Origin: Aureimonas psammosilenae
Lineage (GTDB): Bacteria > Pseudomonadota > Alphaproteobacteria > Rhizobiales > Rhizobiaceae
Direction: 5' to 3'
Length of the DNA: 64,000 nucleotides
NCBI RefSeq assembly: GCF_009176975.1
Contig: NZ_WEZG01000014.1
Coordinates: 62,001-126,000, forward strand
In this document: positions 41,737 through 50,688 of the stretch, one piece after another
Numbering within the stretch: position 1 is the first letter of the stretch
How the letters are laid out: every line of letters begins with the position of its first letter
Notes under the pieces: generated by a model
What the model was told of the DNA's origin: nothing
Seen by the model: the letters and a program-made list of their open reading frames with translations, nothing else
The model's database searches: none
Made by a program: the position numbers and the translations under genes

Positions 41737-43011
41737 ATGGATAGCTTGAACTTCGCCTTTGAGGCTCCTCTCGGCGACACGGCCATCGCCGACGCCATCG
41801 CCCGCGAGCTCGACCGGCAGGCGAACCAGATCGAACTGATCGCTTCCGAGAACATCGTGTCGGCCGATGTCCTGAAGGCGCAAGGCTCGGTTCTCACCAA
41901 CAAATATGCCGAGGGCTATCCGGGGCGCCGTTATTATGGCGGCTGCGAATATGTCGACGAGGTCGAGACGCTCGCCATCGAGCGGGCGAAGGAGCTGTTC
42001 GGAGCGGGCTTCGTCAACGTCCAGCCGCATTCGGGCGCGCAGGCCAACCAGGCCGTGTTCCTGGCCCTGCTCCAGCCCGGAGACCGCATCATGGGCATGT
42101 CGCTCGCCCATGGCGGCCACCTCACCCACGGCTCGCCCGTCACCATGTCGGGCAAGTGGTTCGAGGTCGTGTCCTACGAGGTGCGCGAGAGCGACCAGCT
42201 CATCGACTACGACGCGCTGCGCGCCAAGGCGCTGGAAACTCGGCCGAAGCTGATCGTCGCCGGCGCTTCCGCTTATCCCCGCCACATCGATTTCGCCGCC
42301 TTCCGGGCTATTGCCGACGAGATCGGCGCTTATCTGATGGTGGACATGGCCCATTATGCCGGGCTGGTGGCCGCCGGCATTTATCCCGACCCGCTGCCGC
42401 ACGCCCATGTGGTGACCACCACCACCCACAAGACGCTGCGGGGGCCGCGCGGCGGCATGATCCTCACCAACGACGAGGCTTTGGCTAAGAAGTTCAACTC
42501 GGCCGTTTTCCCCGGCAACCAGGGCGGCCCGCTGATGCACGTGATCGCGGCGAAAGCCGTGGCCTTCGGCGAAGCGCTGCGCCCCGACTTCAAGACCTAT
42601 GCTCAATCGGTGGTTTCCAACGCGCGGGCGCTGTCGGATGCGCTCGTCGCCGGCGGTCTCGACATCGTGTCGGGCGGCACCGACTGCCACATGGTGCTGG
42701 TGGATCTGAGGCCGAAGAACGTCACCGGCAAGGACGCCGAAAAGGCGCTGGAGCGCGCCGGCCTCACCTGCAACAAGAACGCCATCCCCTTCGACCCGCA
42801 GAAGCCGGCGGTGACGTCCGGCGTGCGGCTCGGCACCTCGGCGGGCACGACGCGCGGTTTCGGCGAGGCCGAGTTCCGCAAGGTCGGCGCCCTGATCCTC
42901 CAGGTTCTCGACGCCCTCGCAGTGGCCGGCCCGGAAGGAGACAGCGCCGTGGAAGCGGCGGTTCTCGCTGAAGTTCGTGAACTCTGCGGGCGCTTCCCCA
43001 TCTATCGCTGA
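41737..43011 (+). CDS. glyA: Serine hydroxymethyltransferase GlyA
   Basis: This PLP enzyme uses the methylene-THF formed by sarcosine oxidase to convert glycine to serine. The length is 424 residues. The PLP lysine is Lys232 in [14 protein letters not shown]. The N-terminal [15 protein letters not shown] and [20 protein letters not shown] segments are SHMT signatures. It begins 28 bases after soxG, so it probably belongs to the same transcript. A second copy for housekeeping is expected on the chromosome. Confidence 0.96.
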   Translation: MDSLNFAFEAPLGDTAIADAIARELDRQANQIELIASENIVSADVLKAQGSVLTNKYAEGYPGRRYYGGCEYVDEVETLAIERAKELFGAGFVNVQPHSGAQANQAVFLALLQPGDRIMGMSLAHGGHLTHGSPVTMSGKWFEVVSYEVRESDQLIDYDALRAKALETRPKLIVAGASAYPRHIDFAAFRAIADEIGAYLMVDMAHYAGLVAAGIYPDPLPHAHVVTTTTHKTLRGPRGGMILTNDEALAKKFNSAVFPGNQGGPLMHVIAAKAVAFGEALRPDFKTYAQSVVSNARALSDALVAGGLDIVSGGTDCHMVLVDLRPKNVTGKDAEKALERAGLTCNKNAIPFDPQKPAVTSGVRLGTSAGTTRGFGEAEFRKVGALILQVLDALAVAGPEGDSAVEAAVLAEVRELCGRFPIYR

Positions 43012-43047
43012 ACGATCCAACGCAGCGGCCGGAGGCATCGACCCTTC

Positions 43048-44448
43048 ATGTTTCTTTCCGTCTTCGATCTCTACAAGATCGGCATCGGTCCCTCGTCGTC
43101 GCACACGATGGGGCCGATGACGGCCGCCGCGCGCTTTCTCAACGAACTGAAAAGCGGAAGCTGGCCACGCCCGCACGATGCGGTGGTGACGCGGCTGCGC
43201 GTCACGCTCCACGGCTCGCTCGCCTTCACCGGCGTCGGCCACGCCACGGACCGCGCCGTGGTGCTCGGGCTGTGCGGCTATGTGCCCGCCAATGTCGATC
43301 CCGACCGGGTGGACGAGATCGTCGGCGAGGTGGCGCGCACCGGCACCGTCCAGCCCGAAGGACACCCGGTCTACCAGTTCGAGCCGGCGCGCGATCTCGT
43401 GTTCGACCGCAAGAAGCCGCTGCCGGGCCACGCCAACGGCATGGCGGTGGAAGGGCTCGACCGCGACGGGCAGATGCTGCTCCGGCGCGTTTATTATTCG
43501 ATCGGCGGCGGCTTCGTGGTGGACGAGGAGGAACTGCAGCGCCGCGACGTGGCGGCCCCGGCCGAGCCCGGCCAAACGGTGCCCTATCCCTTCGCTTCCG
43601 CAGCCGAGATGCTCTCGATGGCCGAGCGCTCCGGCAAGAGCGTCGCGGAAATGCAGCGCGCCAACGAACTCGTGTTCCTGTCCCCGAGCGAACTCGACGC
43701 GCGGCTCGACGCGGTGGCCGACGCCATGCGCGACTGCGTGCGGCGCGGCATCCGGCAGGAAGGCGTGATGCCCGGCGGGCTGAACGTGCGCCGCCGCGCC
43801 AAGGCCATCCACGACCGGCTCCAGGCGGACGCCGCCCGCAACGTCTTCCAGCCCTTGATCGCCAACGACTGGCTGTCGGTCTACGCCATGGCGGTGAACG
43901 AGGAGAACGCCTGCGGCGGGCGCGTCGTGACGGCCCCCACCAACGGCGCGTCGGGCGTGGTGCCGGCGGTGATGGAATATTTCCGCCATTTCCACGCCGA
44001 GGCCGGCAAGGCGCATATGCGCGAGTTTCTCCTGACCTCGGCGGCGATCGGCGGCCTGATCAAGCGCAACGCCTCGATTTCGGGCGCGGAAGTCGGGTGC
44101 CAGGGCGAGGTCGGCTCGGCCTCCGCCATGGCGGCGGCAGGCCTCGCGGCGCTGATGGGCGGGACGCCCGCCCATGTGGAGAACGCCGCCGAGATCGCGC
44201 TCGAGCATCACCTCGGCATGACCTGCGATCCCGTGAAAGGTCTCGTGCAGGTGCCTTGCATCGAGCGCAACGCGTTCGGCGCGGTGAAGGCGGTGACGGC
44301 CGCCTCGCTCGCGATGAAGGCGGAAGGCCTCCATTTCGTGCCGCTCGACGCCTGCATCGAGACCATGCGCCAGACCGGGCGCGACATGGACCACCGCTAC
44401 AAGGAAACCAGTCTCGGCGGGCTCGCGGTGAACCTGCCGGAATGCTGA
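43048..44448 (+). CDS. sdaA: L-serine ammonia-lyase (iron-sulfur type)
   Basis: This 466-residue enzyme deaminates L-serine to pyruvate and ammonia. The [4Fe-4S] ligands are likely Cys351 (GCQGEVGSA), Cys393 (MTCDPVKG) and Cys404 ([10 protein letters not shown]). N-terminal [20 protein letters not shown] is the family opening. It follows glyA by 36 bases, which channels serine produced from sarcosine-derived glycine into central metabolism. The sdaA/sdaB naming is a convention; the function is secure. Confidence 0.95.
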   Translation: MFLSVFDLYKIGIGPSSSHTMGPMTAAARFLNELKSGSWPRPHDAVVTRLRVTLHGSLAFTGVGHATDRAVVLGLCGYVPANVDPDRVDEIVGEVARTGTVQPEGHPVYQFEPARDLVFDRKKPLPGHANGMAVEGLDRDGQMLLRRVYYSIGGGFVVDEEELQRRDVAAPAEPGQTVPYPFASAAEMLSMAERSGKSVAEMQRANELVFLSPSELDARLDAVADAMRDCVRRGIRQEGVMPGGLNVRRRAKAIHDRLQADAARNVFQPLIANDWLSVYAMAVNEENACGGRVVTAPTNGASGVVPAVMEYFRHFHAEAGKAHMREFLLTSAAIGGLIKRNASISGAEVGCQGEVGSASAMAAAGLAALMGGTPAHVENAAEIALEHHLGMTCDPVKGLVQVPCIERNAFGAVKAVTAASLAMKAEGLHFVPLDACIETMRQTGRDMDHRYKETSLGGLAVNLPEC

Positions 44449-44504
44449 CCTCGAGCCTTTTGCCTCAAGCTTCCCGCGCGCTTTCTCCCCCGAAGGGTTC
44501 GTCC

Positions 44505-45389
44505 ATGTCCGAATATGTCCTGACGGCCTCTTGCCCGTCCAAGCGCGGCATCGTGGCCGCCATCGCCGCTTATCTGGCGGATCGGGACTGCAACATCGTG
44601 GACTCGGCGCAGTTCATCGACCGCGAGGCCGACCGCTTCTTCATGCGGATCGGCTTTCGCTCCGAAGGCGGCGTCAGCCTGGAAGAGATCGAGGCAAACT
44701 TCCCGGACATCGCCCGGCCCTTGTCGGTGGACTTCGCCTTCCACGATCCGCTGAAGCGCACCAAGGTGCTGCTTATGGTGTCGCGCTTCGGGCACTGCCT
44801 CAACGACATCCTTTATCGCTGGCGCATCGGGGCGCTGCCGATCGACATCGTCGGCGTCGTGTCGAACCATCACGACTACCAGAAGGTCGTGGTGAACCAC
44901 GACATTCCCTTCCACCACGTGCCCGTGACCAAGGAAAACAAACCCCAGGCGGAGACACGCATTCTCGACATCGCGGAAAGTTCGGGCACCGAGCTGATCG
45001 TGCTGGCGCGCTACATGCAGGTCCTGTCGGACGAGATGTGCCGCCGCATGTCGGGCCGCATCATCAACATCCACCATTCCTTCCTGCCGAGCTTCAAGGG
45101 GGCGAACCCCTACAAGCAGGCCCATACGCGCGGCGTGAAGCTGATCGGCGCGACGGCCCATTACGTTACGGCGGATCTGGATGAAGGGCCGATCATCGAG
45201 CAGGACGTCGCCCGCATCACCCACGCGCAGAGCGCCTCCGATCTCGTGTCGATCGGCCGGGATGTGGAAGCGCAGGTTCTGTCGCGCGCGATCCACGCGC
45301 ATATCCACCGCCGGGTCTTCCTGAACGGCGACCGGACGGTGGTGTTTCCGGCGTCCCCGGACGAATACGCTTCCGAGCGGATGGGGTGA
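44505..45389 (+). CDS. purU: Formyltetrahydrofolate deformylase PurU
   Basis: PurU hydrolyses 10-formyl-THF to formate and THF, freeing folate during one-carbon overflow. The 294-residue protein has an N-terminal ACT domain (residues 1-85, LTASCPSKRGIVAAIAAYLA) and a formyltransferase domain (INIHHSFLPSFKGANPYKQA, then GATAHYVTADLDEGPIIEQD) with the catalytic Asn/His/Asp set visible. Its place after soxBDAG-glyA-sda fits disposal of methyl groups from sarcosine. A convergent hairpin separates it from the cupin gene. Confidence 0.95.
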   Translation: MSEYVLTASCPSKRGIVAAIAAYLADRDCNIVDSAQFIDREADRFFMRIGFRSEGGVSLEEIEANFPDIARPLSVDFAFHDPLKRTKVLLMVSRFGHCLNDILYRWRIGALPIDIVGVVSNHHDYQKVVVNHDIPFHHVPVTKENKPQAETRILDIAESSGTELIVLARYMQVLSDEMCRRMSGRIINIHHSFLPSFKGANPYKQAHTRGVKLIGATAHYVTADLDEGPIIEQDVARITHAQSASDLVSIGRDVEAQVLSRAIHAHIHRRVFLNGDRTVVFPASPDEYASERMG

Positions 45390-45392
45390 AAC

Positions 45393-45420
45393 GGAGGCGG
45401 CTTCTTCAGGCCGCCGCCTT
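45393..45420. terminator. Hairpin between convergent purU and cupin genes
   Basis: GGCGGC (45396-45401) pairs with GCCGCC (45410-45415) around an 8-base loop just after the purU stop and across the end of the convergent cupin gene. It is short and lacks a clean T run, so it is a weak bidirectional terminator candidate. Confidence 0.4.
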
Positions 45421-46014
45421 GTCCATCCAAAGGCACCAGATCGCCAGGAGCGGGGCTTCGTCGGAGGCCATGGCGTGGCGGATATGCGGCTCGTTATAAA
45501 GCGTGCCGCCTGTCCCCGGTTCGAACCAGCCCGATTCCCCATGCTGGAAACGGCCCGGCGACAGAAGGAGATAAACCTCCTCCGGGCCGTGATGGTGGTC
45601 GGGGTAACGCACGTTCGGCGCCAGAAGCGACACGCCGATCGACAGATCCTTGCGGTTCTCCACCCCGGCCGGGCCGAGGATGGTGGCGTTGGCGTGACCG
45701 TCCGGCCAGTTCTCGCTGGAATGCGGGCCGCCGGACGAACGGCGCATCCAGTTCATCGACGGCTCCACCGCCGCGAAGGCATCCGCCAGCGTCTTCATGG
45801 AAGGCGAGGCTTCGCGGGCGATGCTCAAGGCTTCGCCGAGATGGGTGCAGACGGGCAGGCGCTGGGGTGCGCGGTCGCCCGCCGGGGCGGGTGTTTCGAG
45901 GGCCGCGAAGATCCGCGCCAGCGCCGCCTTCGATTGCGGGTCGACCTCCGCCGCCGCAAAGGCCTCGGCGAGGCTTTCGATGAACTCGGCCATTTCCGGG
46001 CTGCGCTCTGTCAT
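45406..46014 (-). CDS. DMSP-lyase-family cupin protein (DddL/DddQ-like)
   Basis: This 202-residue protein has a C-terminal cupin domain that matches the dimethylsulfoniopropionate lyase family. The metal-site motif RYPDHHHGPEEVYLLLS contains His140, His142, Glu146 and Tyr148, and a further His is in the segment NEPHIRHAM (177-180). The N-terminal 100 residues are helical, as in that family. DMSP lyases release DMS and acrylate, but many relatives lack activity. It is the last gene of the betaine-transport operon, so a role with a related onium or betaine substrate is more likely than DMSP itself. Confidence 0.72.
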   Translation of the reverse strand: MTERSPEMAEFIESLAEAFAAAEVDPQSKAALARIFAALETPAPAGDRAPQRLPVCTHLGEALSIAREASPSMKTLADAFAAVEPSMNWMRRSSGGPHSSENWPDGHANATILGPAGVENRKDLSIGVSLLAPNVRYPDHHHGPEEVYLLLSPGRFQHGESGWFEPGTGGTLYNEPHIRHAMASDEAPLLAIWCLWMDKAAA

Positions 46015-46039
46015 CGCCGTTCTCCTCCCTCCCCGCGTT

Positions 46040-46840
46040 TCAACCGGCCGCCATCGCCGCGCCTTTGGCGAGGCCTGCGTCGAGCCCAGCGCCGACCGCC
46101 TGGTTGAAGCCCTGGTCCAGCATGGTCTGGAGCGCGGCTGCCGTCATGCCGCGATAATCGATCATCTCCTTGACGATCCGGGCCGTGTCGCCGTCCGGGC
46201 CGGCGAACAACTGGCTGGCATCGGTGAGAAGGCTGCGGGCCGCCTTTTCGGCGAAGGGCCGGGGCAGGCCTTGCGACACGGCATGGGCGACGAGCGCTTC
46301 GGCGAGCAGCGCCGGAAAGGCCGCGCCCGTGCCGGTCATTCCGGCGCAATAGTCGATATGGCTTTCGTCGGAGACTTCCGCCGCCGTGCCGCAGGACTCG
46401 AAGAGCTGCTGCACCAGCGCGCGGTTCTCCGGCGTCACGGTTTCCAGCGCGAACCAGGGCGTGAAGGAACGCTTGATCGCGGCGGCGGCGTTCGGGATGG
46501 AGCGCACGACCTGCGCCGCCCCCGTGCGCTCGGCAATGGCGCGAGCGGGAACGCCGGCCATCACGGAGATCACGAGCTTACCCGCCGCATCGATGTCGAT
46601 GTCGCCGAACTGGTCGGGACGCACGGACAGGACGATCACGTCGGAGCGCGCCGCCAGCTCTGCGTTGTCGATCGTGCGATGGGCGTTGCCGATAGGGAGC
46701 GCGCCGCGCTTTCCCCGCCCCGACACGGTCAGGCGGCTGGGGTCCACCGTGCCGCTTTCCACGGCGGCCGAAGCGATGGCGTTGCCGAGCCAGCCTTCGC
46801 CACCGACGATGCCGATCGTCTCATTCAGGGTGCGTGTCAT
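46040..46840 (-). CDS. proC: Pyrroline-5-carboxylate reductase-like protein (ProC family)
   Basis: This 266-residue protein has an N-terminal NAD(P) Rossmann motif (GIVGGEGWLGNAI, residues 10-22). A dimerisation domain follows, with the family signature ending DGDTARIVKEMIDYRGMTAA. The helix MTGTGAAFPALLAEALVAHA is a ProC hallmark. It is inside the betaine-transport operon and not in a proline biosynthesis context, so it may reduce a cyclic imine derived from the imported compound, not P5C for biosynthesis. It starts 17 bases after the permease stop. Confidence 0.82.
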   Translation of the reverse strand: MTRTLNETIGIVGGEGWLGNAIASAAVESGTVDPSRLTVSGRGKRGALPIGNAHRTIDNAELAARSDVIVLSVRPDQFGDIDIDAAGKLVISVMAGVPARAIAERTGAAQVVRSIPNAAAAIKRSFTPWFALETVTPENRALVQQLFESCGTAAEVSDESHIDYCAGMTGTGAAFPALLAEALVAHAVSQGLPRPFAEKAARSLLTDASQLFAGPDGDTARIVKEMIDYRGMTAAALQTMLDQGFNQAVGAGLDAGLAKGAAMAAG

Positions 46841-46857
46841 GCCATGCCTTTCGATTT

Positions 46858-47706
46858 CTAGCGGACCCGGCGTGGCTGCCGGTCGAGCGCGGCGCTGGAC
46901 AAGCGGTCCAGAAGAAGCGCCACGGCGACGATCGACAGGCCGGCGCGAAGACCGACGCCGATCTCCATGCGGGTGAGCCCGCGCGTCACTTCCGCCCCCA
47001 AACCGCCGGCGCCGACGAGACCGGCCAGCACCACCATGGCGAGCGACAGAAGAATGCACTGGTTGAGACCGACGAGCAGCGTCGGCTTGGCGGCCGGAAT
47101 CTCGATCTTCCACAGGATGGTGGAGCGCGTCGCGCCGAGCGCGTCGCCGAGTTCCAGAAAGGGCTTGGGCACCTGCTTCAGCGCCAGCGTGGTGAGGCGG
47201 AGCATCGGCGGCACGCCGTAGATCACGGTGGCGATCAGCGCCGGCACGCGGCCGAGGCTGAAGAAGATCACCGCCGGAATGAGATAGATCCATGGCGGAA
47301 CGGTCTGCATCACGTCGAGAACCGGGCGCAGGGCGTTCTCCACCCGGTTGTTGCGCGAGGCCAGGATGCCGAGCGGAAAGGCGATCAAGACCGAGATCGC
47401 CACCGCCACGATCACGAGGGCGATCGTCTGCATGGAGGCCGTCCACAGCCCCATGGCCCAGCAGAAGCCAAGCGCTCCGACCGCCAGAAGCGCGACGCGC
47501 CAGTTGGCGACGACGAGCGCCAGCACCGCGACGGCGAGGATGACGCCCCAGGGCGGCAGCACGGTCAAAGTGTTTTGCACGGCGTCGAGCAGGGCTTCCA
47601 CGACGATGCTGATCGCCCGGAACAGGCCGTGGAGGTTGGTGTTCAGCCAGTCGATGCTCGGCGCGATCAGCGCGCCCGGCGAAAAGCTCAATCCCCAATC
47701 GTTCAT
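46858..47706 (-). CDS. Glycine betaine/proline-type ABC transporter permease (ProW type, second copy)
   Basis: This 282-residue inner-membrane permease has about six membrane helices. The conserved ATPase-docking segment is ELGDALGATRSTILWKIEIP, and VVLAGLVGAGGLGAEVTRGL is typical of OpuA/ProW. Its ATG overlaps the stop of a paralogous permease gene (ATGA), giving two permease subunits side by side. The importer takes up quaternary amines such as glycine betaine, choline or proline betaine. Confidence 0.9.
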   Translation of the reverse strand: MNDWGLSFSPGALIAPSIDWLNTNLHGLFRAISIVVEALLDAVQNTLTVLPPWGVILAVAVLALVVANWRVALLAVGALGFCWAMGLWTASMQTIALVIVAVAISVLIAFPLGILASRNNRVENALRPVLDVMQTVPPWIYLIPAVIFFSLGRVPALIATVIYGVPPMLRLTTLALKQVPKPFLELGDALGATRSTILWKIEIPAAKPTLLVGLNQCILLSLAMVVLAGLVGAGGLGAEVTRGLTRMEIGVGLRAGLSIVAVALLLDRLSSAALDRQPRRVR

Positions 47707-48551
47707 CGCGCCGGCTCCTTGCGTTCCTTCACTGCGCCTTCGGTGATCCGGTCCAGCACCATGGTGAGGATCACGATGGCGAGGCCAGCATCGATGGACT
47801 TGCCGATATCGAGGGTGCGCACCGCGTCGTAGATGGTGGAGCCGAGCCCGCCGGAGCCGACGATGCCGGCGATCACCACCATGCCGAAGGCCATCATCAG
47901 GCACTGGTTGACGCCGGCCATGATGGAAGGAAGGGCGAAGGGCAGCCGGATCTTCCAGAACATTTGCATGGAGGAACTGCCGCTCGCCCGGCCGAGCTCG
48001 ATGAAGTTCACCGGCGTCAGGCGGATGCCGTGGGCGGTGAGCCTCAAGGCCGGCGGGATGGCGACCACGACGGTCGCGGCCAAGGCCGTGGCCGGCCCGA
48101 AGCCCAGAAGCGCGATGGCGGGCAGGAGGTAGATGTAGGGCGGCAGCGTCTGGATCATGTCCAGAACCGGCAGCATCGCCTTGTTCAGCCTCGGATTGAA
48201 GCCGGCGAGGATGCCGAGCGGAATGGCGATGGCGAGGGCCAGAACGGTCGCCGCCGTCACGAGGGCGAGCGTTTCCATGGTTTCCGGCCAAAGCCCCATG
48301 ACGTCGCAGAAAAGAAGCGCGAGCGCGGCGACAATGCCGAAGCGCCGCCCCACCACGCGCCAGCCGAGAAGCCCGACCAGCGCCACGATGGCATAGAAGG
48401 GCACGGCCGACAAAACCGCCTCGATCCCCTCGTAGAGACCGTCCAGCGCGGAGCGGATCGAGTCGAAGAAGTCGACCCCATAGGTGTCGAGCCATTCGAG
48501 CCCGCTATCCACCGCCTCGTCGAAGGCTGTGGTCAAGTCCTGCGCATCCAT
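47703..48551 (-). CDS. Glycine betaine/proline-type ABC transporter permease (ProW type, first copy)
   Basis: This paralogue of the next gene also has 282 residues. The N-terminal 50 residues are acidic and probably cytoplasmic (DSGLEWLDTYGVDFFDSIRS). Six hydrophobic helices follow. The docking loop ELGRASGSSSMQMFWKIRLP and MVVIAGIVGSGGLGSTIYDA are visible. The two permeases are clearly related to each other, so they arose by duplication and probably form a heterodimer. Confidence 0.9.
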   Translation of the reverse strand: MDAQDLTTAFDEAVDSGLEWLDTYGVDFFDSIRSALDGLYEGIEAVLSAVPFYAIVALVGLLGWRVVGRRFGIVAALALLFCDVMGLWPETMETLALVTAATVLALAIAIPLGILAGFNPRLNKAMLPVLDMIQTLPPYIYLLPAIALLGFGPATALAATVVVAIPPALRLTAHGIRLTPVNFIELGRASGSSSMQMFWKIRLPFALPSIMAGVNQCLMMAFGMVVIAGIVGSGGLGSTIYDAVRTLDIGKSIDAGLAIVILTMVLDRITEGAVKERKEPAR

Positions 48552-48585
48552 GCTGCGCGCCTCCAGAACTGCCGGTTTCTACCGA

Positions 48586-49680
48586 TCAAAATGCCGTGGC
48601 TTCGCCCGGCTCCTTGCCTTTGACGCCCTGAAGCAGGCTTCGGGTCGTGACGACGCCGACGATCCGCCCGGCGTCATGCACCGCGATCGCTTCCGCGTGG
48701 TCGCGCAGCGTGATGCGGATCAATTCGTCCACCTCGGCTTCCGTGGTGGTGCGGGGGAGGGCGGAGAGGTCGACGTCCGGACGCGCCGCGCCGAAGGCGT
48801 CCGCCGGGTGCATCACGGAATGCGCCTTGACGAGATGCAGCCGCGAGATGCCCGCCACGAAGGAGGCGACGTAATCGTCGGCCGGGTTGAGGATGATCTC
48901 CTCGGCGGTGCCGACCTGGACGATCGCGCCGTCCTTCATGATGGCGATGCGGTCGCCGATGCGGATCGCCTCGTCGAGATCGTGGGTGATGAACACAGCC
49001 GACTTGCCGAGATCCTTGGAAAGCTGGCGGAACTCGTCCTGCAACTGGCGGCGGATCAGGGGATCGAGCGCCGAGAAGGGCTCGTCCATGAGAATGATTT
49101 CGGGATCGGCGGCCAGCGCGCGCGCCAAGCCGACGCGCTGCTGCATGCCGCCGGAAAGCTCGGTCGGAAAGCGCTCGCTCCAGTCGGCGAGCCCCACCTT
49201 GCGCAGCGCGCCGGCGGCCGCTTCCAGGCGCTTCCCCTTTTCGACCTTCAGGACTTCGAGCCCGAAGGCGGCGTTTTCCAGAACGGTGCGGTGCGGCAGA
49301 AGGGCGACGTTCTGGAACACCATGCCGACATGGCGGGCGCGCACTTCGCGCAACTGCGCGCCGTTCATCGCGCCGATGTCGCGGCCGCGGATCATGATCT
49401 GGCCAAGGCTCGGCTCGATCAGGCGGTTGAACAAGCGGATCAGGGTGGACTTGCCGGAACCCGACAGGCCCATGATGCAGAAGATTTCGCCCTTTTTCAG
49501 GGTCAGGCTGACATCGGCGACGCCGACCACGCAGCCGAATTCCTTCAAAACCTCGGTCTTGCCGATGCCGCGCTCGGAAATGGCCTTCAGGGCCTTGTCG
49601 GCGCGTTCTCCGAAGACCTTCCAGACCGACCGGCAATCGATCAGCGGACCATCGATGGCGGCAGAGCTTTGGTCGAGCAT
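48586..49680 (-). CDS. proV: Glycine betaine/proline ABC transporter ATP-binding protein (ProV/OpuAA type)
   Basis: This is the ATPase of the betaine importer, 364 residues. Walker A is GLSGSGKST, the signature is LSGGMQQRVGLARALA, and Walker B is IILMDEPFSALD. After the ATPase core come CBS-like tandem motifs (HAEAIAVHDAGRIVGVVTTR). CBS domains act as ionic-strength sensors in OpuA, so uptake may respond to osmotic stress. It sits between the binding-protein gene and the two permease genes. Confidence 0.92.
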   Translation of the reverse strand: MLDQSSAAIDGPLIDCRSVWKVFGERADKALKAISERGIGKTEVLKEFGCVVGVADVSLTLKKGEIFCIMGLSGSGKSTLIRLFNRLIEPSLGQIMIRGRDIGAMNGAQLREVRARHVGMVFQNVALLPHRTVLENAAFGLEVLKVEKGKRLEAAAGALRKVGLADWSERFPTELSGGMQQRVGLARALAADPEIILMDEPFSALDPLIRRQLQDEFRQLSKDLGKSAVFITHDLDEAIRIGDRIAIMKDGAIVQVGTAEEIILNPADDYVASFVAGISRLHLVKAHSVMHPADAFGAARPDVDLSALPRTTTEAEVDELIRITLRDHAEAIAVHDAGRIVGVVTTRSLLQGVKGKEPGEATAF

Positions 49681-49789
49681 GGCGGCTCCGGCTGAAATGG
49701 GCCGCGAGAAAGCGGCGGCGTGGCTGGAAATGGAGTGTCGAGGACCGGCACCGCCCTTTGCGGGGGGCGGTGCCGAAGTTCCGGGGGCG

Positions 49790-50644
49790 TCAGCCCTTCT
49801 TGATGTTCGACCAGCGCTTGATCAGGTCGGCATGGTTGCCGATCCAGTCGGCGACGGCCTGATCCATGGTCTTGCCGTCCTTCACTTCGCCGTTGATGGC
49901 GGTGATGTCGGCGAGCGGCACGTAGACGCTGGCCATGATCTCGCGGGCATGCTCGTTCTCGGCGGAAAAGCCCTTCTGGCCGATCCAGTAGTAGCTCTGC
50001 GGGGGCGGGAAGACGTTCTTGGGGTCCTTCAGCCACTTCACGTCGAACTTTTGGGTCATCCAAGACGGCTCCCAAACGGTGACGGCGATCCATTCCTTGC
50101 GGTCGGTCGCCGACTTCAGGGCGGCGGTCATGGCGGCGGTGGAGCCTTCCACGAGCTGCAGCTTGAGGTCGTATGCCTTCACCGCGTCGGCGGCGTCGCG
50201 CATCAGGCCCGAGCCCGGCTCGATGCCCACGATCTTGCCGCCGAACTTGTCGGCGTTCTCGTTGAGCTGGTCCATCGAGTCGATCGTGACGTATTTCGGC
50301 ACGGCGATCGCCTGATACAGGCCGTGGGAAACGGGCGAGATCTTCTCGAGGCGGTTCTTGTTGCGGTTCCAGTAGTCCTGCGCCACGTAGTCGGTCTGCG
50401 AGACCATGACCTGCGTGTCGCCCTTGGTCAGCGCGGCATAGGCGATGCCCCATTCGGAGAAGCTGGTGACGTCCACCTTGTAGCCGGCTTCCTCCAGGAC
50501 CTTCTTGGTGATGCCGGTGATGGGCGTCAGGTCCTCCCAGGACATGGTGCCGATCTTGATCGTCTTTTCCTCGGCCTGACCCTGAAGGGTCGCCATGCCG
50601 AGAAGGGCGAGCGCGCCGAGCGTTGCACGAATGAGACTTTTCAT
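49790..50644 (-). CDS. proX: Glycine betaine/quaternary amine-binding protein (ProX/OpuAC type)
   Basis: This periplasmic binding protein has 284 residues and a signal peptide ending at GQA (residue 24). Conserved aromatic segments that would cage a trimethylammonium group are present (WEDLTPITGITKKVLEEAGY, then WEPSWMTQKFDVKWL and YYWIGQKG). The gene opens the transporter part of a long operon, 44 bases after the FAD oxidoreductase gene. Whether it prefers glycine betaine, proline betaine or a related compound cannot be read from sequence. Confidence 0.9.
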   Translation of the reverse strand: MKSLIRATLGALALLGMATLQGQAEEKTIKIGTMSWEDLTPITGITKKVLEEAGYKVDVTSFSEWGIAYAALTKGDTQVMVSQTDYVAQDYWNRNKNRLEKISPVSHGLYQAIAVPKYVTIDSMDQLNENADKFGGKIVGIEPGSGLMRDAADAVKAYDLKLQLVEGSTAAMTAALKSATDRKEWIAVTVWEPSWMTQKFDVKWLKDPKNVFPPPQSYYWIGQKGFSAENEHAREIMASVYVPLADITAINGEVKDGKTMDQAVADWIGNHADLIKRWSNIKKG

Positions 50645-50688
50645 TTCCCTTGACCTCTCCTTTTAAGGACTGCCTGCGTTTCGCGCCG

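Noticed and set aside
39333-41903. An 856-codon open frame on the minus strand
   Set aside because: It is antisense to soxA, soxG and the start of glyA. No family similarity, no ribosome-binding site and shadow-like composition.
41713-44394. An 893-codon open frame on the minus strand
   Set aside because: It is antisense to glyA and the serine dehydratase gene, both complete and functional in appearance.
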